Source: Phlegmacium glaucopus (taxonomy: Eukaryota > Basidiomycota > Agaricomycetes > Agaricales > Cortinariaceae). From it: a stretch of 64,000 nt of DNA. Positions 36,863-48,410 of the stretch are shown one piece after another; position 1 is the stretch's first letter; every line of letters starts with the position of its first letter. The stretch spans positions 248,001-312,000 of the forward strand of contig MU129986.1 of the NCBI GenBank assembly GCA_015039465.1, given 5' to 3'. The translations under genes were made by a program, and so were the position numbers. Under the pieces are notes generated by a model. The model was not told where the DNA came from. It ran no database searches and saw nothing but the letters and a program-made list of their open reading frames with translations.

Positions 36863-37459
36863 ATGATACCTACACTCCCAGAGATCCAGCAAGGCTCATC
36901 CAACGCCCTCGCGGCTGCACTGGAAATACTCTTTGAACACTCTCCGATCTTGATCAACACCCTCGAACCACAACTCAGAGCCATTCTCAAATCCTCCTCT
37001 CCCCTCGAATCGTACACACAGCTGATCGATTCTGCACTTGCGCAAATCGCGACTTGGGATTTATCTGCACAATCGCAGTTCATAGCAGGCCATCCACGTA
37101 TTGGGGAGAACAAAAACTTATCGAAGCTCAGTGCGAAAGAGCAGGGCTCTGGGGGAGTAATTCCAACTTCGCCAGAAGTCTTGGCTCGGTTAGGTCATCT
37201 CAACGCATGCTATGAGGTTCAATATCCGGGGTTGCGTTATATCACCTTCGTGAATGGAAGGACTCGTCTTGCTATCGCAGAGGAAATGGAAGATATGTTG
37301 GGCATTCTCCATTCCTTATCGCCTGATGATCCTCCACTCGACGCGATATCTCCTGTTGATATCTCAAGTGAGGAGTGGAAGAGAGAGTTGGATCGTGCCG
37401 TGCTTGACATTGGACGCATAGCGAAGAGTAGATTGGGAGCACTGAGAGTGAGCAGATAA
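36863..37459 (+). CDS. OHCU decarboxylase (urate degradation)
   Basis: The enzyme decarboxylates 2-oxo-4-hydroxy-4-carboxy-5-ureidoimidazoline to S-allantoin, the last step of the uricase pathway. The gene is intronless and encodes 198 residues. It starts MIPTLPEIQQGSSNALAAALEILFEHSP. The active-site motif FIAGHPRIGE carries the catalytic His. LSAKEQGSGGV supplies the conserved Ser/Glu/Gln cluster, and YPGLRYITFVNGRTR is the family F-V-N-G-R block. No C-terminal peroxisomal SKL-type signal is seen; the end is GALRVSR. Confidence 0.92.
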   Translation: MIPTLPEIQQGSSNALAAALEILFEHSPILINTLEPQLRAILKSSSPLESYTQLIDSALAQIATWDLSAQSQFIAGHPRIGENKNLSKLSAKEQGSGGVIPTSPEVLARLGHLNACYEVQYPGLRYITFVNGRTRLAIAEEMEDMLGILHSLSPDDPPLDAISPVDISSEEWKRELDRAVLDIGRIAKSRLGALRVSR

Positions 37460-37598
37460 ACGACTGTTATTGTCGGGGTTATAGACTGTTGGTTTACAAA
37501 GGTTGGCGGCCATAGTTCATACAAACATACAATGCCGGTAAATAATCATAGTTAAGAGAAGCACATCTACAAGATGCAATTGTCCAGTGGAAAAACAG

Positions 37599-38403
37599 TC
37601 ATAATGGGTGTCTTAAGATCGAAGAGGTTTGAAATTGGTTGCGCATCGCTGCCCGTTCTCGTTCCGCCTTGCGCTGGAAAAAAGGTTCTGTCAACAAATG
37701 GGCGATCAACGAGCCAAAACATCCTGCCTGAAGTACAGCTTGCCTCCTTGCAGCAAACTCTGGGTTCAACCGATTCATCTCCCTCAACATCTCCGCAACC
37801 AAAACGGCTTCCTTCGCTCGCTTCGCTTTAGCTGCCTCTTGTTCTTGTTTCTCTCGTTCACGTTGCGCTTTAATTTCTGCCATCCGCTTCTCGCTGTTTT
37901 CACGCTGCCTCTCTGCCCACGCTTTCCGTTCTTTCATCCTACGCTGAGCTTCTTCGGAGATTGATTGGGGACTTGCCCTTGCTCTGAGTCGAATATCATA
38001 CGCCTGCCGGTAGGTAGTTCAGGGATGTATATATGGTGCATTCAAGTCAAAAGGGAACCAACCTTGCGTTTCACAGCATCCCCAAGAGTTTCAAACGCCT
38101 CGCGGACCTATAGATCCGTTCGCCACTGAGAATCATGCAAAGAATTTGATAAAAAACACGTAAAAACACCGACTTTATGAAATTGCTGCTCTGCATCTTG
38201 TTTCTCTGGTTCCGACGCGCCTGGGTCGAGCTTGTCTGGATGAGTTTCGAGCGCTTTCTTCCTGTAGGCTCTTCGGACTGGAAGTATAATAATGAGTCAG
38301 GGCTGGCTGCATGCTATGTAAAAAGAATCGAACCATCATCGGCAGAAGCGGATTGTTCAATCCCCAGGATATCGTAAAAGTTTTTGAACGTGGGTGTTGT
38401 CAT
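37599..38403 (-). CDS. J-domain (DnaJ, class C) co-chaperone with basic coiled coil
   Basis: This is an Hsp70 co-chaperone. The start MTTPTFKNFYDILGIEQSASADD is followed by RRAYRKKALETHPDKLDPG, containing the essential HPD, then FHKVREAFETLGDAVKRKAYD completes the J-domain. The rest is a charged helix (MKERKAWAERQRENSEKRMAEIKAQREREKQEQEAAKAKRAKEA). It has no Gly/Phe region and no zinc finger, so it is class C. The layout recalls DNAJC17/Cwf23-type proteins, but no RRM is seen and I do not assign it to that group. Two or three small introns interrupt the J-domain. Confidence 0.87.
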
Positions 38404-38686
38404 TAACTACTCGTATGTCAAGAAAAGAAAGAGATTTGCTTCCCTGAAGCATGTGTATCTCGAGGTGTAAATGTCAATGTTTTTTTTTACTTTTATGTAC
38501 ATTTGAACACAGTACGTCACATGATCGTGATTCTGATTCCTTTCTCACCGCTGTCTAATTTCTGAAAAAGGAAGTACAGCAAGAGTCCAGCATCATCACG
38601 GTCGTGTTGCTGCATGGCGAGCTAACGCCCTCTCTCCTTTCTTGGTGTGCAACAGGACCTCTTGAAATCACCTTCAGTTTGAAATC

Positions 38687-40216
38687 ATGGATGCAGTAGA
38701 AAAGGCCAACGCGGAGAGACAGCGAAAATGGTATGAATACCAGCCTTCCTACAAATATTGTCAGTTTTACATTTATGATCATAGGATAAAAGATAAGAAG
38801 GTTGGAGAGGGTACATACGCCGTTGTGTATCAAGGTAAGTGTTCTCGTCATGCCAATGCAAAGCATAACCTTATGAAGGTTTTCTTATAGGCAGAGAAGC
38901 TTCAACGGGGAGAAAAGTCGCCATAAAGAAAATCAAAGTAGGACAGTTCAAGGATGGTTTAGACATGTCAGCTATCCGAGAGGTGAAATATCTACGAGAA
39001 TTGAAGCATCAAAATATCATTGAGGTGCGTTTCTACACCTGCATCACTCGCCCACTTTTAAAAATATTGATGCCAACCCTGGTAGCTCTTGGACGTATTC
39101 TCCTCAAAAACAAACCTGAATCTCGTCCTTGAATTCTTAGACTCTGATCTAGAAATGATTATCAAGGACAGGTCACTCGTATTCTTACCAGCTGATATTA
39201 AGAGTTGGATGGCTATGACGTTTCGCGGACTTGAGTTTTGTCACCGGAATTTTATATTACATCGGGTATGGTCACTCCATCTTATTGCTGTACACCTCAA
39301 AAAACTAAACTCCTCACTATTATCCAGGACTTGAAACCCAACAATTTGCTCCTAGCCTCTGACGGACAACTCAAAATTGCTGACTTCGGATTGGCAAGAG
39401 ACTTTGCGGATCCAGAATGTCCAATGACAAACCAAGTCATAACTCGGTAAGCATTCATCTGACCACTTAACAACAAACTAACATTTAATTGTCAGATGGT
39501 ACAGACCCCCAGAACTCCTATTTGCTTGCCGCTATTACAGCTCTGCAGTAGATATTTGGTCTGCAGGATGTATATTCGCTGAACTCATGCTTCGGATCCC
39601 ATATTTGCCGGGTGAGAGCGATATGGATCAGTTGAAGACAATTTTTAGAGCGTTGGGGACTCCTACAGAGGAGGAATGGCCGGTAGGCGTTATCCCATGT
39701 CTTCTCAAAGCTGCGCGCTGAGTTGAATGAAAAATGATTCTTTGTAGGGTCATACAAAATTGCCTAATTATGTGACAGTTGGACAGTTCCCTAAAACTCC
39801 ATTGCGCGATCTGTTTACGGCTGCTAGTGCGGACACCTTGAATTTATTGAATAGGTGTCTTATTTTTGAGCCTCGAAAACGCATCACAGCCGTCGAGGTC
39901 AGTTATTCAATGGTGATTCATGCTTAGAATATTTGCTTATTTGTTTTACTTCAACGTTCAGGCTCTTCACCACCCTTACTTCTTCGCCCTGCCTTACCCC
40001 ACCTTCCCCTCCAAACTTCCAAAATGCACCACACAAATGACAGCTCGTCCACTAGAAGAGGTCGACGGCAACGTAGAAATAAGCTCAACGGGACCGACAG
40101 TCAAAGCGAAGAGTATAAACCTCAAACGCAAACTCACCTCACCCGACGAAGACGAAAGCAAAAGTCGCTCGATAGCGCGGCGCTTAGATTTTTCAAAACA
40201 TACACCCGGAAGTTGA
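38687..40216 (+). CDS. Cyclin-dependent kinase 7 (CAK/TFIIH kinase, Kin28 type)
   Basis: This is the kinase of the TFIIH CAK module that phosphorylates the RNA polymerase II CTD and activating loops of other CDKs. The start [15 protein letters not shown] splices over a 49-nt intron to [16 protein letters not shown] (glycine loop). Next come VAIKKIKVG (ATP lysine), [10 protein letters not shown] (PSTAIRE-equivalent), [11 protein letters not shown] (catalytic loop), ADFGLAR and the T-loop [29 protein letters not shown] and the C-lobe follow. The tail is disordered ([25 protein letters not shown]). All key residues are kept. Its start is 283 bp from the divergent J-protein gene. Confidence 0.95.
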
Positions 40217-40607
40217 ACAGTGAACCGATTTAAATAAATCGTTTGGGAGTTCTTTAAATTTTGCAAGGGTAACAGAAATCACTAAGTATGAGACTGACAA
40301 TAACTATGGTCAATGAATGGTATGGGATCTGGAGGACGTGGAGAACAAGGAGACTTGGCAAGGACAAGAGGCGAGGAGAAAGAGGACTAGTAGCTACAAA
40401 TACAGCTGTTCTTTCGTAAAATGAAAATAGGAACGAAATGTTGTAAAATGCAGGGGTTGTGAACTGAATGAGAATGGAGTGGCCAGACAATCATGATGAT
40501 TATGAAAGTAGGTATAAAAAAAACTTTGGGGGGAAAATATGACAGGAGAGATGAATGCGCGCAGTTCATTCATGAAAGAGTCGAGACGATAATATTGAAT
40601 GGGGAAG
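40217..40607. other. Convergent 3' flank
   Basis: This 391 bp lies between the ends of the CDK7 gene and the nucleoporin gene. It is purine-rich on the plus strand and contains only short frames that look non-coding. Confidence 0.5.
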
Positions 40608-43195
40608 TTAAGAGTAAAAAGTACGGGCAGTTTCACAAGTCTCGCATTGGTTAGCGGACATGGGATTCGTTAAAGCACAAAGGGAGCAAATCCACGTTCC
40701 AGGAGGTACAGACGGCGCCTTCATACCAGCAGCCCCGAAATCAAATGCTTTGATAGCAGGAACAGCTGGCGGCGCTGGTGGGGGAGCAGGAGCTGCTGGT
40801 GCTGCTGCTCCTCCTGACGACGACGTACTAGTAGCGGGGTGATCGCAAATCTGACATTTCAATGCCGAGCTGGGATTTGACAAGGAGCAGAGGGAGCAAA
40901 TCCACGTCCCCGGATTGTTGGAGGGCGGATTCATCCCAGCAGCCGCGAAACCGAATGGTGTGATGGCTGGAGGCTTTGAAGTGGAAGGGTTGAAAGAGAA
41001 TGGTGTACCTGACTTGGAAGGTCCAGATGACAGTTCAAAACTCGGTAGAGATGAGACAGGAAGCCCTTTGACTCGTCTATGCAGAGCCGTAAGGTCTGCC
41101 GAACTCGGCAAGACGGAGGTAGCGCTCGACGTCATGACAAACGTAGGGAGAGAACTAGCAGTCATCGTGCGAGCCTTTGCCTTAATGCCTTCGTCACTGG
41201 CATCTTTAACTTTCGCCTTCTTTGCCTGTTCCTGCGGTTTTATAGACCCTCCTGGTGAAAGATCGGTCGGCTTGAAGGTGAAACTGAAATTGGAAGAGGG
41301 TGGCTCAAATTTGAACTCTGATTTCTGAAGGCCGGGAGGAGAAGGAGCTGGTAGTGCAGTTATTTTGGGTGACGATGGTACGGGGGTGCCTTCTGGTTGG
41401 AAGCTGAATCTCAACTTACTGGGCTCTTTGGGTGCTGAGCTCAATTTGCTGCGAGACGCAGTGGGGCTGATGGCGTTAGTGGGACTGGTAGAAGGGTTAT
41501 AGGTAGGCGATCCATTTTCGTTGGTTGGTATGATCAGCTTCGGCTGCTCCTTTGTTTTCTCCTTTTGTTCGGTGGCATCCATGTCAATGTCTTCAACTGT
41601 GATCTCAGGCTCTGGAACAACTATGTGAATTCTCTTGGGGGCAGAGGGAGCAGGGCCACGTCCATTGATAGAGGGTTTAGCTCGTTTCGCGGATCGACGA
41701 GCCGCCTCCGCATCATCATCATCAATATCGCTGACTTCCTCAACGACGTACGTGATCTTTCTGGTCTCTACAACAACCGGCGCCTCACGTTGTGGGCGTG
41801 GGCCTGCATGAGAACTGTCTTCCTCAATGATGGACGTTTCCATCGATTTTTCAAAGTGCGCAGGTGGACGCGATCGCTGACTTCCCTACGGATAACTTGA
41901 GCACGATTGCCGGCGGAATCTTGCTCATAGAGGCGCACCTTGGGCACAGTAGCTTCAATGATAGCTTGAGGAGAGTACTCCTTCAATTTCTCTTTCTCTT
42001 TAGTTTCTTCTTTCTTTCGTTTCTCTACTTCAATTTCTGCTTTTGTAGGAGCTACAGGCCGGCCAGTCGCTCTAGGCCTCTTGGTAGAACGCCTGGGAGG
42101 ACCGACTTTACCTACAGGACTCGCTACTTGGTAGGGATTGGTCAGATCGGGTTTCTTGGGTGGAGTAGTTTCCTTGATGAGCTCAGCCATGAAGTTGGCC
42201 GTCTTGGTTTGTGAAGGACTCTTTCTCGTCTCATTCTGGGACGTGGAAGAAGTCTCCGACCAAGTCTGTCGCAGTGGTGAAGGAATAACTGGAGCAGTTG
42301 GCTTGACAGGAGTTCGAAGACGAGAAGGCGAAGGATGTGGGTTAGAACGGCTAGCAACTCCATTGGTACCGGGGGTAGGTGAAGTTGTAGACGGGAAGGG
42401 CACTTTTCTTGTAGCAGGTTCGGAGACAGATGGACGCTGGGTGGAAATGCTTGAGCTGGACAATTCATCGCCCACTCTGCGTCTCTTGCTGTCGGGTAGT
42501 GATGTATCTTGAGAATCTATGCTCTCTTTCATTGCCAATCGGTCCTGTTTCGATGGAGAAGCACCAAACGCAGGAGAAGTATATCTGTTCCGTGGGCGTA
42601 CGTGCTTGGCGCTGCCTGCACCTTCCCATCTATACACACCATTAGGGTTTCTAGGTAACTTTTTACGTGCGGACAAGGGAGTTGAAGGTGACGATTGGAG
42701 ATCGCGAGTCGGAGTAGAGGAGGAGAACCTGAATATCTCTCGTGGTTCCGCTGACAAGAAAAAGGCGTTGAACTGATGAAAAATTAGTTGAGTTTTAAAA
42801 ACGACGTACGTGGGGTGTTTCCACGTAATATGGCGAGCATCCCTTCGACCTCCTTGGCACTGACTGATTGGCCAGCGCTTTGGGTCAGGAAGCTAGCGAC
42901 ATTGTCCATCTCAATGTCTGGCGGCGATGCCGAAGAAGATGCAGTGTTTGGCGTATTTCTATACCGCGCAGGAGTTAGATGCGGTCGGTGATTACGATTC
43001 AATTCTGTATTAGAGGTTTGATGTTCAGAAGTCAACGTCTGGGACGTCGATAGGGTACTAGCAGACTAGACAGCCAATTATTAGGGTGCCAGAATTGAAC
43101 AAGGGTTGGAGTGTAACTACTGTTGAGTCTTTTTCTGTTGAGGTGCTTGATTTGACTTGTTCCTCGGATTCCTCAGGCGATTGTATGCCAAACAT
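40608..43195 (-). CDS. Nucleoporin-like protein with two RanBP2-type zinc fingers
   Basis: This is a probable nuclear-basket nucleoporin (Nup153/Nup124 style). It starts MFGIQSPEESEEQVKSS. The disordered N-terminus has NGVYRWEGAGSAKHVRPRNRY, a motif shared with basket nucleoporins. The middle is Pro/Ser-rich with FSF/FxF repeats (FSFTFKP, FSFNPS, FGFAAAG, FDFGAAG). The C-terminus has two zinc fingers, GTWICSLCSLSNPSSALKCQIC and GTWICSLCALTNPMSANQCETC. The upstream and downstream halves are in different frames, overlapping at about 41768-41905. An intron such as gtcagc..ttgag would join them, but its acceptor is poor. A frameshift, or two separate genes, remain possible. Confidence 0.72.
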
Positions 43196-43525
43196 TCGTG
43201 AAAACTTGCATGAGTCTGCTGAGTGATGGTCCTTGCACAGCAGACTACACGCTTTACGACTCACCCAACTGGTATAGGGTGCGAGTAACCGTCCGTTTCG
43301 TCCATCAGCTCTATTCGTACGAATGGCACTCATGGTGCAAGAACGGATGTGGGGATAGTTGTGGAAGGAGAACAAGGTACAAGGTAGTCAAAGATCAAAG
43401 CCGCGCCTATTTCAGTGCCACTGGGCAAAGCAAACTTCAGGGCCGGACATCTAGGTCACGTGTACCAAAAATGACATTGTCCTCAGTCCGGACTCCGTTG
43501 TTCCCCGCGACGGCTCCCGACAATC
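43196..43525. other. Divergent intergenic region
   Basis: This 330-bp region separates the starts of the nucleoporin and the complex I subunit. It contains G/C-rich patches but no clear element. An extra upstream exon of the nucleoporin cannot be excluded. Confidence 0.4.
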
Positions 43526-44247
43526 ATGCCCAGCAAGGTGGTAGAGACTCCTTATCCTCTCATTGACGCAGACCCGCATGCTTCCCGTGTAATAAGATAC
43601 TTAAGACCGTCAGACTATGCAGCTTGGGCCGGCGCAACAGCAGCTTTTCCAGCAGCCTTATATTTTTGGGGTGTGTTACTCAGTCAACTATGTCGCCTCT
43701 CATCATTTTGACAGGGCTTATAGAGATGGCTGATCCTACTAAATTGCGTATGAAAACCTCTCTAAAGCTCGGGGGCTTCTTGGGCTTTACCGCTGGATTC
43801 TTGTTTGCCTACCAACGGTCAAGTCGTACATGCATTTTACAGCTATATCACTAAGTATCATTTCCTTACATAATCCTTTCCACAGTGCGGTTCTGGGGTT
43901 GGACGGAAAATAAACGAGAAGAAGTAAAGGATTTAGAAGAACTTAGCCAACGTGCTCGAGAGGGTAAAGCTCTATATGGCGAATCACCTCAACCAGAATG
44001 GGTCCAGGCAGCCGCTGCCAGAAACTCTCAATGGTCCCAGCTGAAATTCTGTACGTTATGTGTCAATGTTCGTATCTATGCTGCAGCTTACATGGCCCCC
44101 CCTTCAGCTATTTTCCCAATGTAAGGCAGTTCTATTCTCCTTTCATATCACTTACGTCATCCTTGAATTAGGTTCAACCTTGTCAACCATCCTCATCACG
44201 GAACCGACCCCGCAAAATACGGTGTCAAGCCTGAAGAAAGCCGTTAG
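43526..44247 (+). CDS. NADH:ubiquinone oxidoreductase 21-kDa accessory subunit (NUXM type)
   Basis: This is an accessory membrane subunit of fungal mitochondrial complex I. The start MPSKVVETPYPLIDADPHASRVIRYLRPSDY is the family N-terminus. Two membrane helices follow (YAAWAGATAAFPAALYFWG and LKLGGFLGFTAGFLFAYQ). Next come VRFWGWTENKREEVKDLEEL and a small exon YMAPPSAIFPM. The final exon is FNLVNHPHHGTDPAKYGVKPEESR. The intron at 44051-44086 is only 36 nt. Phases agree throughout. Confidence 0.88.
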
Positions 44248-45044
44248 ATCTCATTTCTGTACCTAATGTGAACGTACCAATACTATCATCTTGCTTGGAA
44301 ACAACTCAAGATCATGACAGTCTGACAGTAACCTCCTAGCAAGATCCTTTCAAATCTTTGGAATGACGCCTGAAGCCATGTGTTTAAGATTACTTGATCG
44401 TTGCAGTTGCCATGGAACAACACAGTCCAGACCGATAATCGCGAGAGGAAAATAAAATCATAACCAGCCACAATACCGTAGTACGTGGTCCTTTGGAATT
44501 GAGTTTGTAACATGATATGGTCATGAACTGTCCAAGTGGATCGAAGAGAAACCATGAATTGCATAGCCAAAAATAACCCCGCAGTAAGCCTACTTTTCGG
44601 CGAGTTTTCTTGGCATATGCTCGTCTTTTAAGCCCAGAGAAATACTGGGCCATCAGCAATCTAACGCTTTACTTTTCACTTTTTTGTGCTTCCCACCCCA
44701 CAAGCCCAACGAAAGTGAAAATGTTGTAGCCTTTTCGGCTGTTCTTTTTCATCAAAACCCAAAAAATACCTTATTTTTTTTGGAACAGCAACCGGACCGT
44801 TTTGACTTGTTGCTTTTCCACTTTTTTCCGCTTTTTTCACTTGTACAACTATTTGTGAAACTACTAATGGACAGAATCTCCTTGAAGCGTTACCATTTTA
44901 TATGTCACTCCTCAACAAGCTTGGTACGGGGACATTTCCGTTGAGAAATCGTTATGACGATTAAAATGTGGTCACCCGTTGATTATCAACATCCGCGAAA
45001 AGTATAAAAGGTGGGTATAGGGAACGGGGGTTTGGCAGATAAAC
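44248..45044. other. 800-bp intergenic region upstream of GH45 gene
   Basis: The second half is strongly T-rich on the plus strand (runs such as cttttttc at 44670-44840), giving a pyrimidine-rich upstream region for the secreted GH45 gene. No gene or tRNA is seen. Confidence 0.5.
45002..45010 (+). promoter_or_regulatory. TATA box of GH45 gene
   Basis: GTATAAAAG lies about 35-43 bp before the start codon, a clear TATA element. Most neighbouring housekeeping genes lack such a box, so this suggests regulated, inducible transcription. Confidence 0.65.
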
Positions 45045-45928
45045 ATGCTATTTTCTACTTTCATTCTTCTTTCCAGTCTTCTCGCTGTCAACGCTGTCAC
45101 TCTGGGGGAAAGAGCAGCACCCAATTATGTTCAAAAGCCCTCTGGTTCTGCCTCCTTCACCGTGTACTCTGGTTGTGGATCTCCAGGTGATGATAACCAC
45201 AACTCATCTGAGGCGAGACTATTGACTGACTTGTTCTTGATAATAGCTTGCGGAAAGACGGGGAGTGGGTTCACGGCAGCAATGAACCAGCTTGCCTTTG
45301 GTGCTCCACCAGGCCTTGGGGCTGGAGATGCCTGCGGTCGCTGTTTCTCTTTGACTGGCACCAGTGACCCATATTCGCCGGCTTTTACTGGTCCTTTCAA
45401 TAGCATTGTGGTCATGGTGACAGATCTTTGGTGAATATATCCCATTCAATTGAGTAAGACACCGAGTTCACTGAATCACTATGAAGCCCTATCCAAGGAA
45501 ACGAGGTATGTATCTGCTAGTGTAGCCAGGGACGTTGCTTAAACGATAGGGAAAAGGAATGGTGTGGCCAATCCACGTCTAACCCAATTAACCAGCACGG
45601 AAAACCTTTCCAGTAAGCCCGCCTGAGAGGAGGTTGCCCATTGATAATCTAATAACCCTGATAACAGTTTCGATATTTGCGAAGACACAGGAGGTGCCTC
45701 TGCCTTCTTCCCATCAGGACGTGGTGCTTTGACTGGAAACTTCACTGAAGTTCCGTGTAGCAAATGGTCAGGTTCAAATGGAGCCGCAGCTTGGAACGGC
45801 GCCTGCTTGGCTGCAGAGACGGCCGCTAATTGGCCGGCCGTTGGATGTGGAAACCAAGGTAGCTTTAGCTTCACAACCTTGTGTCTGAATTGCTGCTAAA
45901 ACTATCATATCCAGGCACCGCACCATAA
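45045..45928 (+). CDS. Secreted GH45 endoglucanase (subfamily C type)
   Basis: This endo-beta-1,4-glucanase acts on amorphous cellulose. The signal peptide is MLFSTFILLSSLLAVNAV. The mature domain has FTVYSGCGSPACGKTGSGFTAA, NQLAFGAPPGLGAGDACGRCFSLTG, VTDLCPIQGNE, EWCGQSTSNPINQHGKPFHFDICEDTGG and WSGSNGAAAWNGACLAAETAANWP. It closely matches the Phanerochaete Cel45A type. Five introns give a single catalytic domain with many cysteines and no cellulose-binding module. Family knowledge: subfamily C enzymes lack the usual catalytic-base aspartate and use an asparagine. It is the only clearly secreted lignocellulose-degrading enzyme in the window. Confidence 0.94.
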
Positions 45929-46055
45929 GTAGGGCGGGATGAAATTTCATAAGTTAAATGGAGTTACCGATTTGCGTTGATCGCATCCTCTGTAACATCA
46001 ATGGATTTAATTTTGGCCAGACAAATTTACTGTTAAGGTGTCAGCTCATTTCATT

Positions 46056-47391
46056 TCATTTGGTGCAAGGAAGAAGCACAAACCTGGGCACACTGGTAGA
46101 TATCAATGGCCTTTGTGCAAAAACCCTCCAATTATATGTAGGACCAAGGTCATAAATTCGCTCATTTGGTAATGTAGCAAAGACTGAAGTAACGTCGTGG
46201 GTTAAGCTTGAGGACTGTGGTACACAGACAAGATAATGCTGGCTGTAACTGCTCCGGGCTTCTTCTCGTGAAGATGCTATTATCGATTCCAAAGTCGTAA
46301 CCCCCTTCAAAACCTTCATTGTAGAGAGATAAGCCAATGCCTGATGAAAGGAGTAAGAACGGGCCGGCAACAAAAAAAAATAGCGATATCCACCTACCAG
46401 CGCGAACATAGATAGTAGTAAAGCCAGAATGGCAGTTACAAAGACCTGAATGTACGGTTCTTCGACGAAATAACCAGGAGAAGCTTCCAGTGATCTCATA
46501 TGTCGACGATTATCTCGCAATTTTACAAACCCTAAGAGGATGCCAACAAACCATCGGCCAAAGGGACCAGCACAGAGTATCCATGAACCGGACCAATTCC
46601 ACCAGACCTTGTTCGCCCACTCGTCCTGGCGAGACACATCTAGCGCCAATAGAATATGACGTCGGAGCAAACCAATGATTGGCAAGATGGAAATTACAAA
46701 GGTCAAAGGGGCCAGATACAGCAAAGAGATGAATGCATTCAGGCTGGAAAGCGTAACGCAGTTTCCAATCTAATCGTAAGCCATTATAGATGATTCGTTA
46801 TCACCAGAAACTGAGGTCACTTACCCATGGACAGTGATGGTCAAATTCCAGGCGACAAACCCCACAAACAGAACAATGATGGGTTCTGGGAGGCTTCCAT
46901 TTGTTATTGCAACTGCCTTTGTTGCAGGTAGCAAGGTCTCCATTCTTGTTGATGCATTGGTAGGGCTCGGTCAAGGATATTTTTTCAGGCATATGATAGC
47001 TTGAAACATTGTGTGTGCGGCGACCCAGACACAGAGACAAGTAGAGCGCAGCCACCACTGAGATGAGAACATTCGTTGAAAGAAGATAAACACCTGTACA
47101 TGTCGTGTCAGCAATGTGCACGAGATTCTGAGATGAGATGTTATTATTACTGCCAATAAAGTAGGAACGCTGACGCCGAATAAGCCAATCGACTAATGCA
47201 CATATGAGTAAGCGAAACTCTAGTGTAATTCCGAGAGCCCACCTCCGATATGACAAGTGCAAAGATACCAGCCAAAACTTTACAACTTTGAGCAACCATA
47301 TATATAAAACGAGTGAAAAGACCCACCATATAATAGAAAATACTGAGCACTGAATCAAGGTCTCCAAAGCAATCATCCATTTCTTTGCCAT
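46056..47391 (-). CDS. DHHC palmitoyltransferase
   Basis: This integral membrane enzyme adds palmitate to protein cysteines. The start [21 protein letters not shown] begins the first membrane segment. Spliced exons give further segments ([49 protein letters not shown]). The cysteine-rich domain is [31 protein letters not shown] with the catalytic [13 protein letters not shown]. Two more membrane segments follow ([19 protein letters not shown] and [16 protein letters not shown]). The frame ends at 46056, but an extra intron near the 3' end is possible. The CRD is split at the DHHC-W by an intron. Confidence 0.88.
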
Positions 47392-47524
47392 TAGCAGAAA
47401 TGACCGAAGAAGGATCTGCGGACCGACCGTTGTTCTCACACCTTCACCGTAACGGCAGTATGAATGGGCTTTGCGGCCATCTATCACTAACTCTTGTTCT
47501 TATCCTTCGATTTGATTTTCAAAG

Positions 47525-48222
47525 ATGCTTTCTTTCCCTGCTCAGAATTGGCAGAAAGCGCTTACATCTGCCAAGATTCCAGGTGGATCTGGTCCTGTTT
47601 GTGGTCGCGTAGCCAGTCGTATCACTCCCCGACTATACTTGTCTGATTACGGGACAGCACGAAACCCAAGTAAACTCAAGGAGTTAGGGATCACTCATGT
47701 TATATCCGTCATCGAACATATACCCGACCTGCCTGAGGTTATAACACAGACCCGACGACTTCACTTGCCACTTCTCGATCAAGCTGAGACGAACGTATTA
47801 GAACATCTTGATGCGACAACCGCTTTCATTATGGCGGCGTTGGAGGAGAACGACGCAAATAAAATACTGGTAGGTAATCCATTTTGATCACCGTTGACTA
47901 TTCATTATAAATTGGGTCCGTTTCCAAGGTCCATTGCATGCAGGGAATTAGCCGCAGTGCGACCGTAGTCTGCGCCTATCTGATTGCTACCACAGATTTA
48001 GGAGCTCGGGAATCAATTGCACACGTCCAATCAATCCGTGGCATCGTCTCTCCAAACAATGGTTTTCGGCAGCAGCTGGAGCAATACGCAACCCGCTATA
48101 TTAAGAATAAGCCGAAGCCAGACCAGAAATCAATCCCAGAAATCTTGAATAGTGGTGTTGGTGGAGTGGCTGCACGAATTCGTAAATTGAAAGGTGCCTT
48201 GTTGTCAGGAAATGATCCTTGA
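47525..48222 (+). CDS. Dual-specificity protein phosphatase
   Basis: This is a small DUSP of about 200 residues. The catalytic signature VHCMQGISRSATVV (HCxxGxxR) is reconstructed across one intron (gtaggta..ttccaag). The upstream strand-helix block is ITPRLYLSDYGTARNPSKLKELGITHVISV, followed by LPLLDQAETNVLEHLDATTAFI with the general-acid Asp loop. The C-terminal NNGFRQQLEQYA helix is typical. No CH2, MAP-kinase-docking or lipid-modification motif is seen. Its start is 133 bp from the divergent DHHC gene. Confidence 0.92.
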
Positions 48223-48410
48223 ACGTTTGATTCCAGCCAATCAATCTTTTACAATAAGCAGTCGACGGTACAGTCTGTAGGCATATCAAACATTTATGGA
48301 CCTTTGGTTCCAGCATGTTAGGGAAACAGTGGTTGTTTTGTAAGAAATACAAGGGTTTTTGCAACGCGTCATGATCAGGGACAGGAACCATGCTTCAAGC
48401 AGACAACAAA

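Noticed and set aside
40915..41328. 137-codon plus-strand open frame opposite the nucleoporin
   Set aside because: It mirrors the codon pattern of the Pro/Ser/Gly-rich minus-strand exon and has no family signal or splice context of its own.
44262..44327. Possible extra C-terminal exon of the complex I subunit (a short frame with YYHLAWKQLK)
   Set aside because: No AG acceptor precedes it in a usable phase and an in-frame TGA lies just upstream. The stop at 44247 is simpler.
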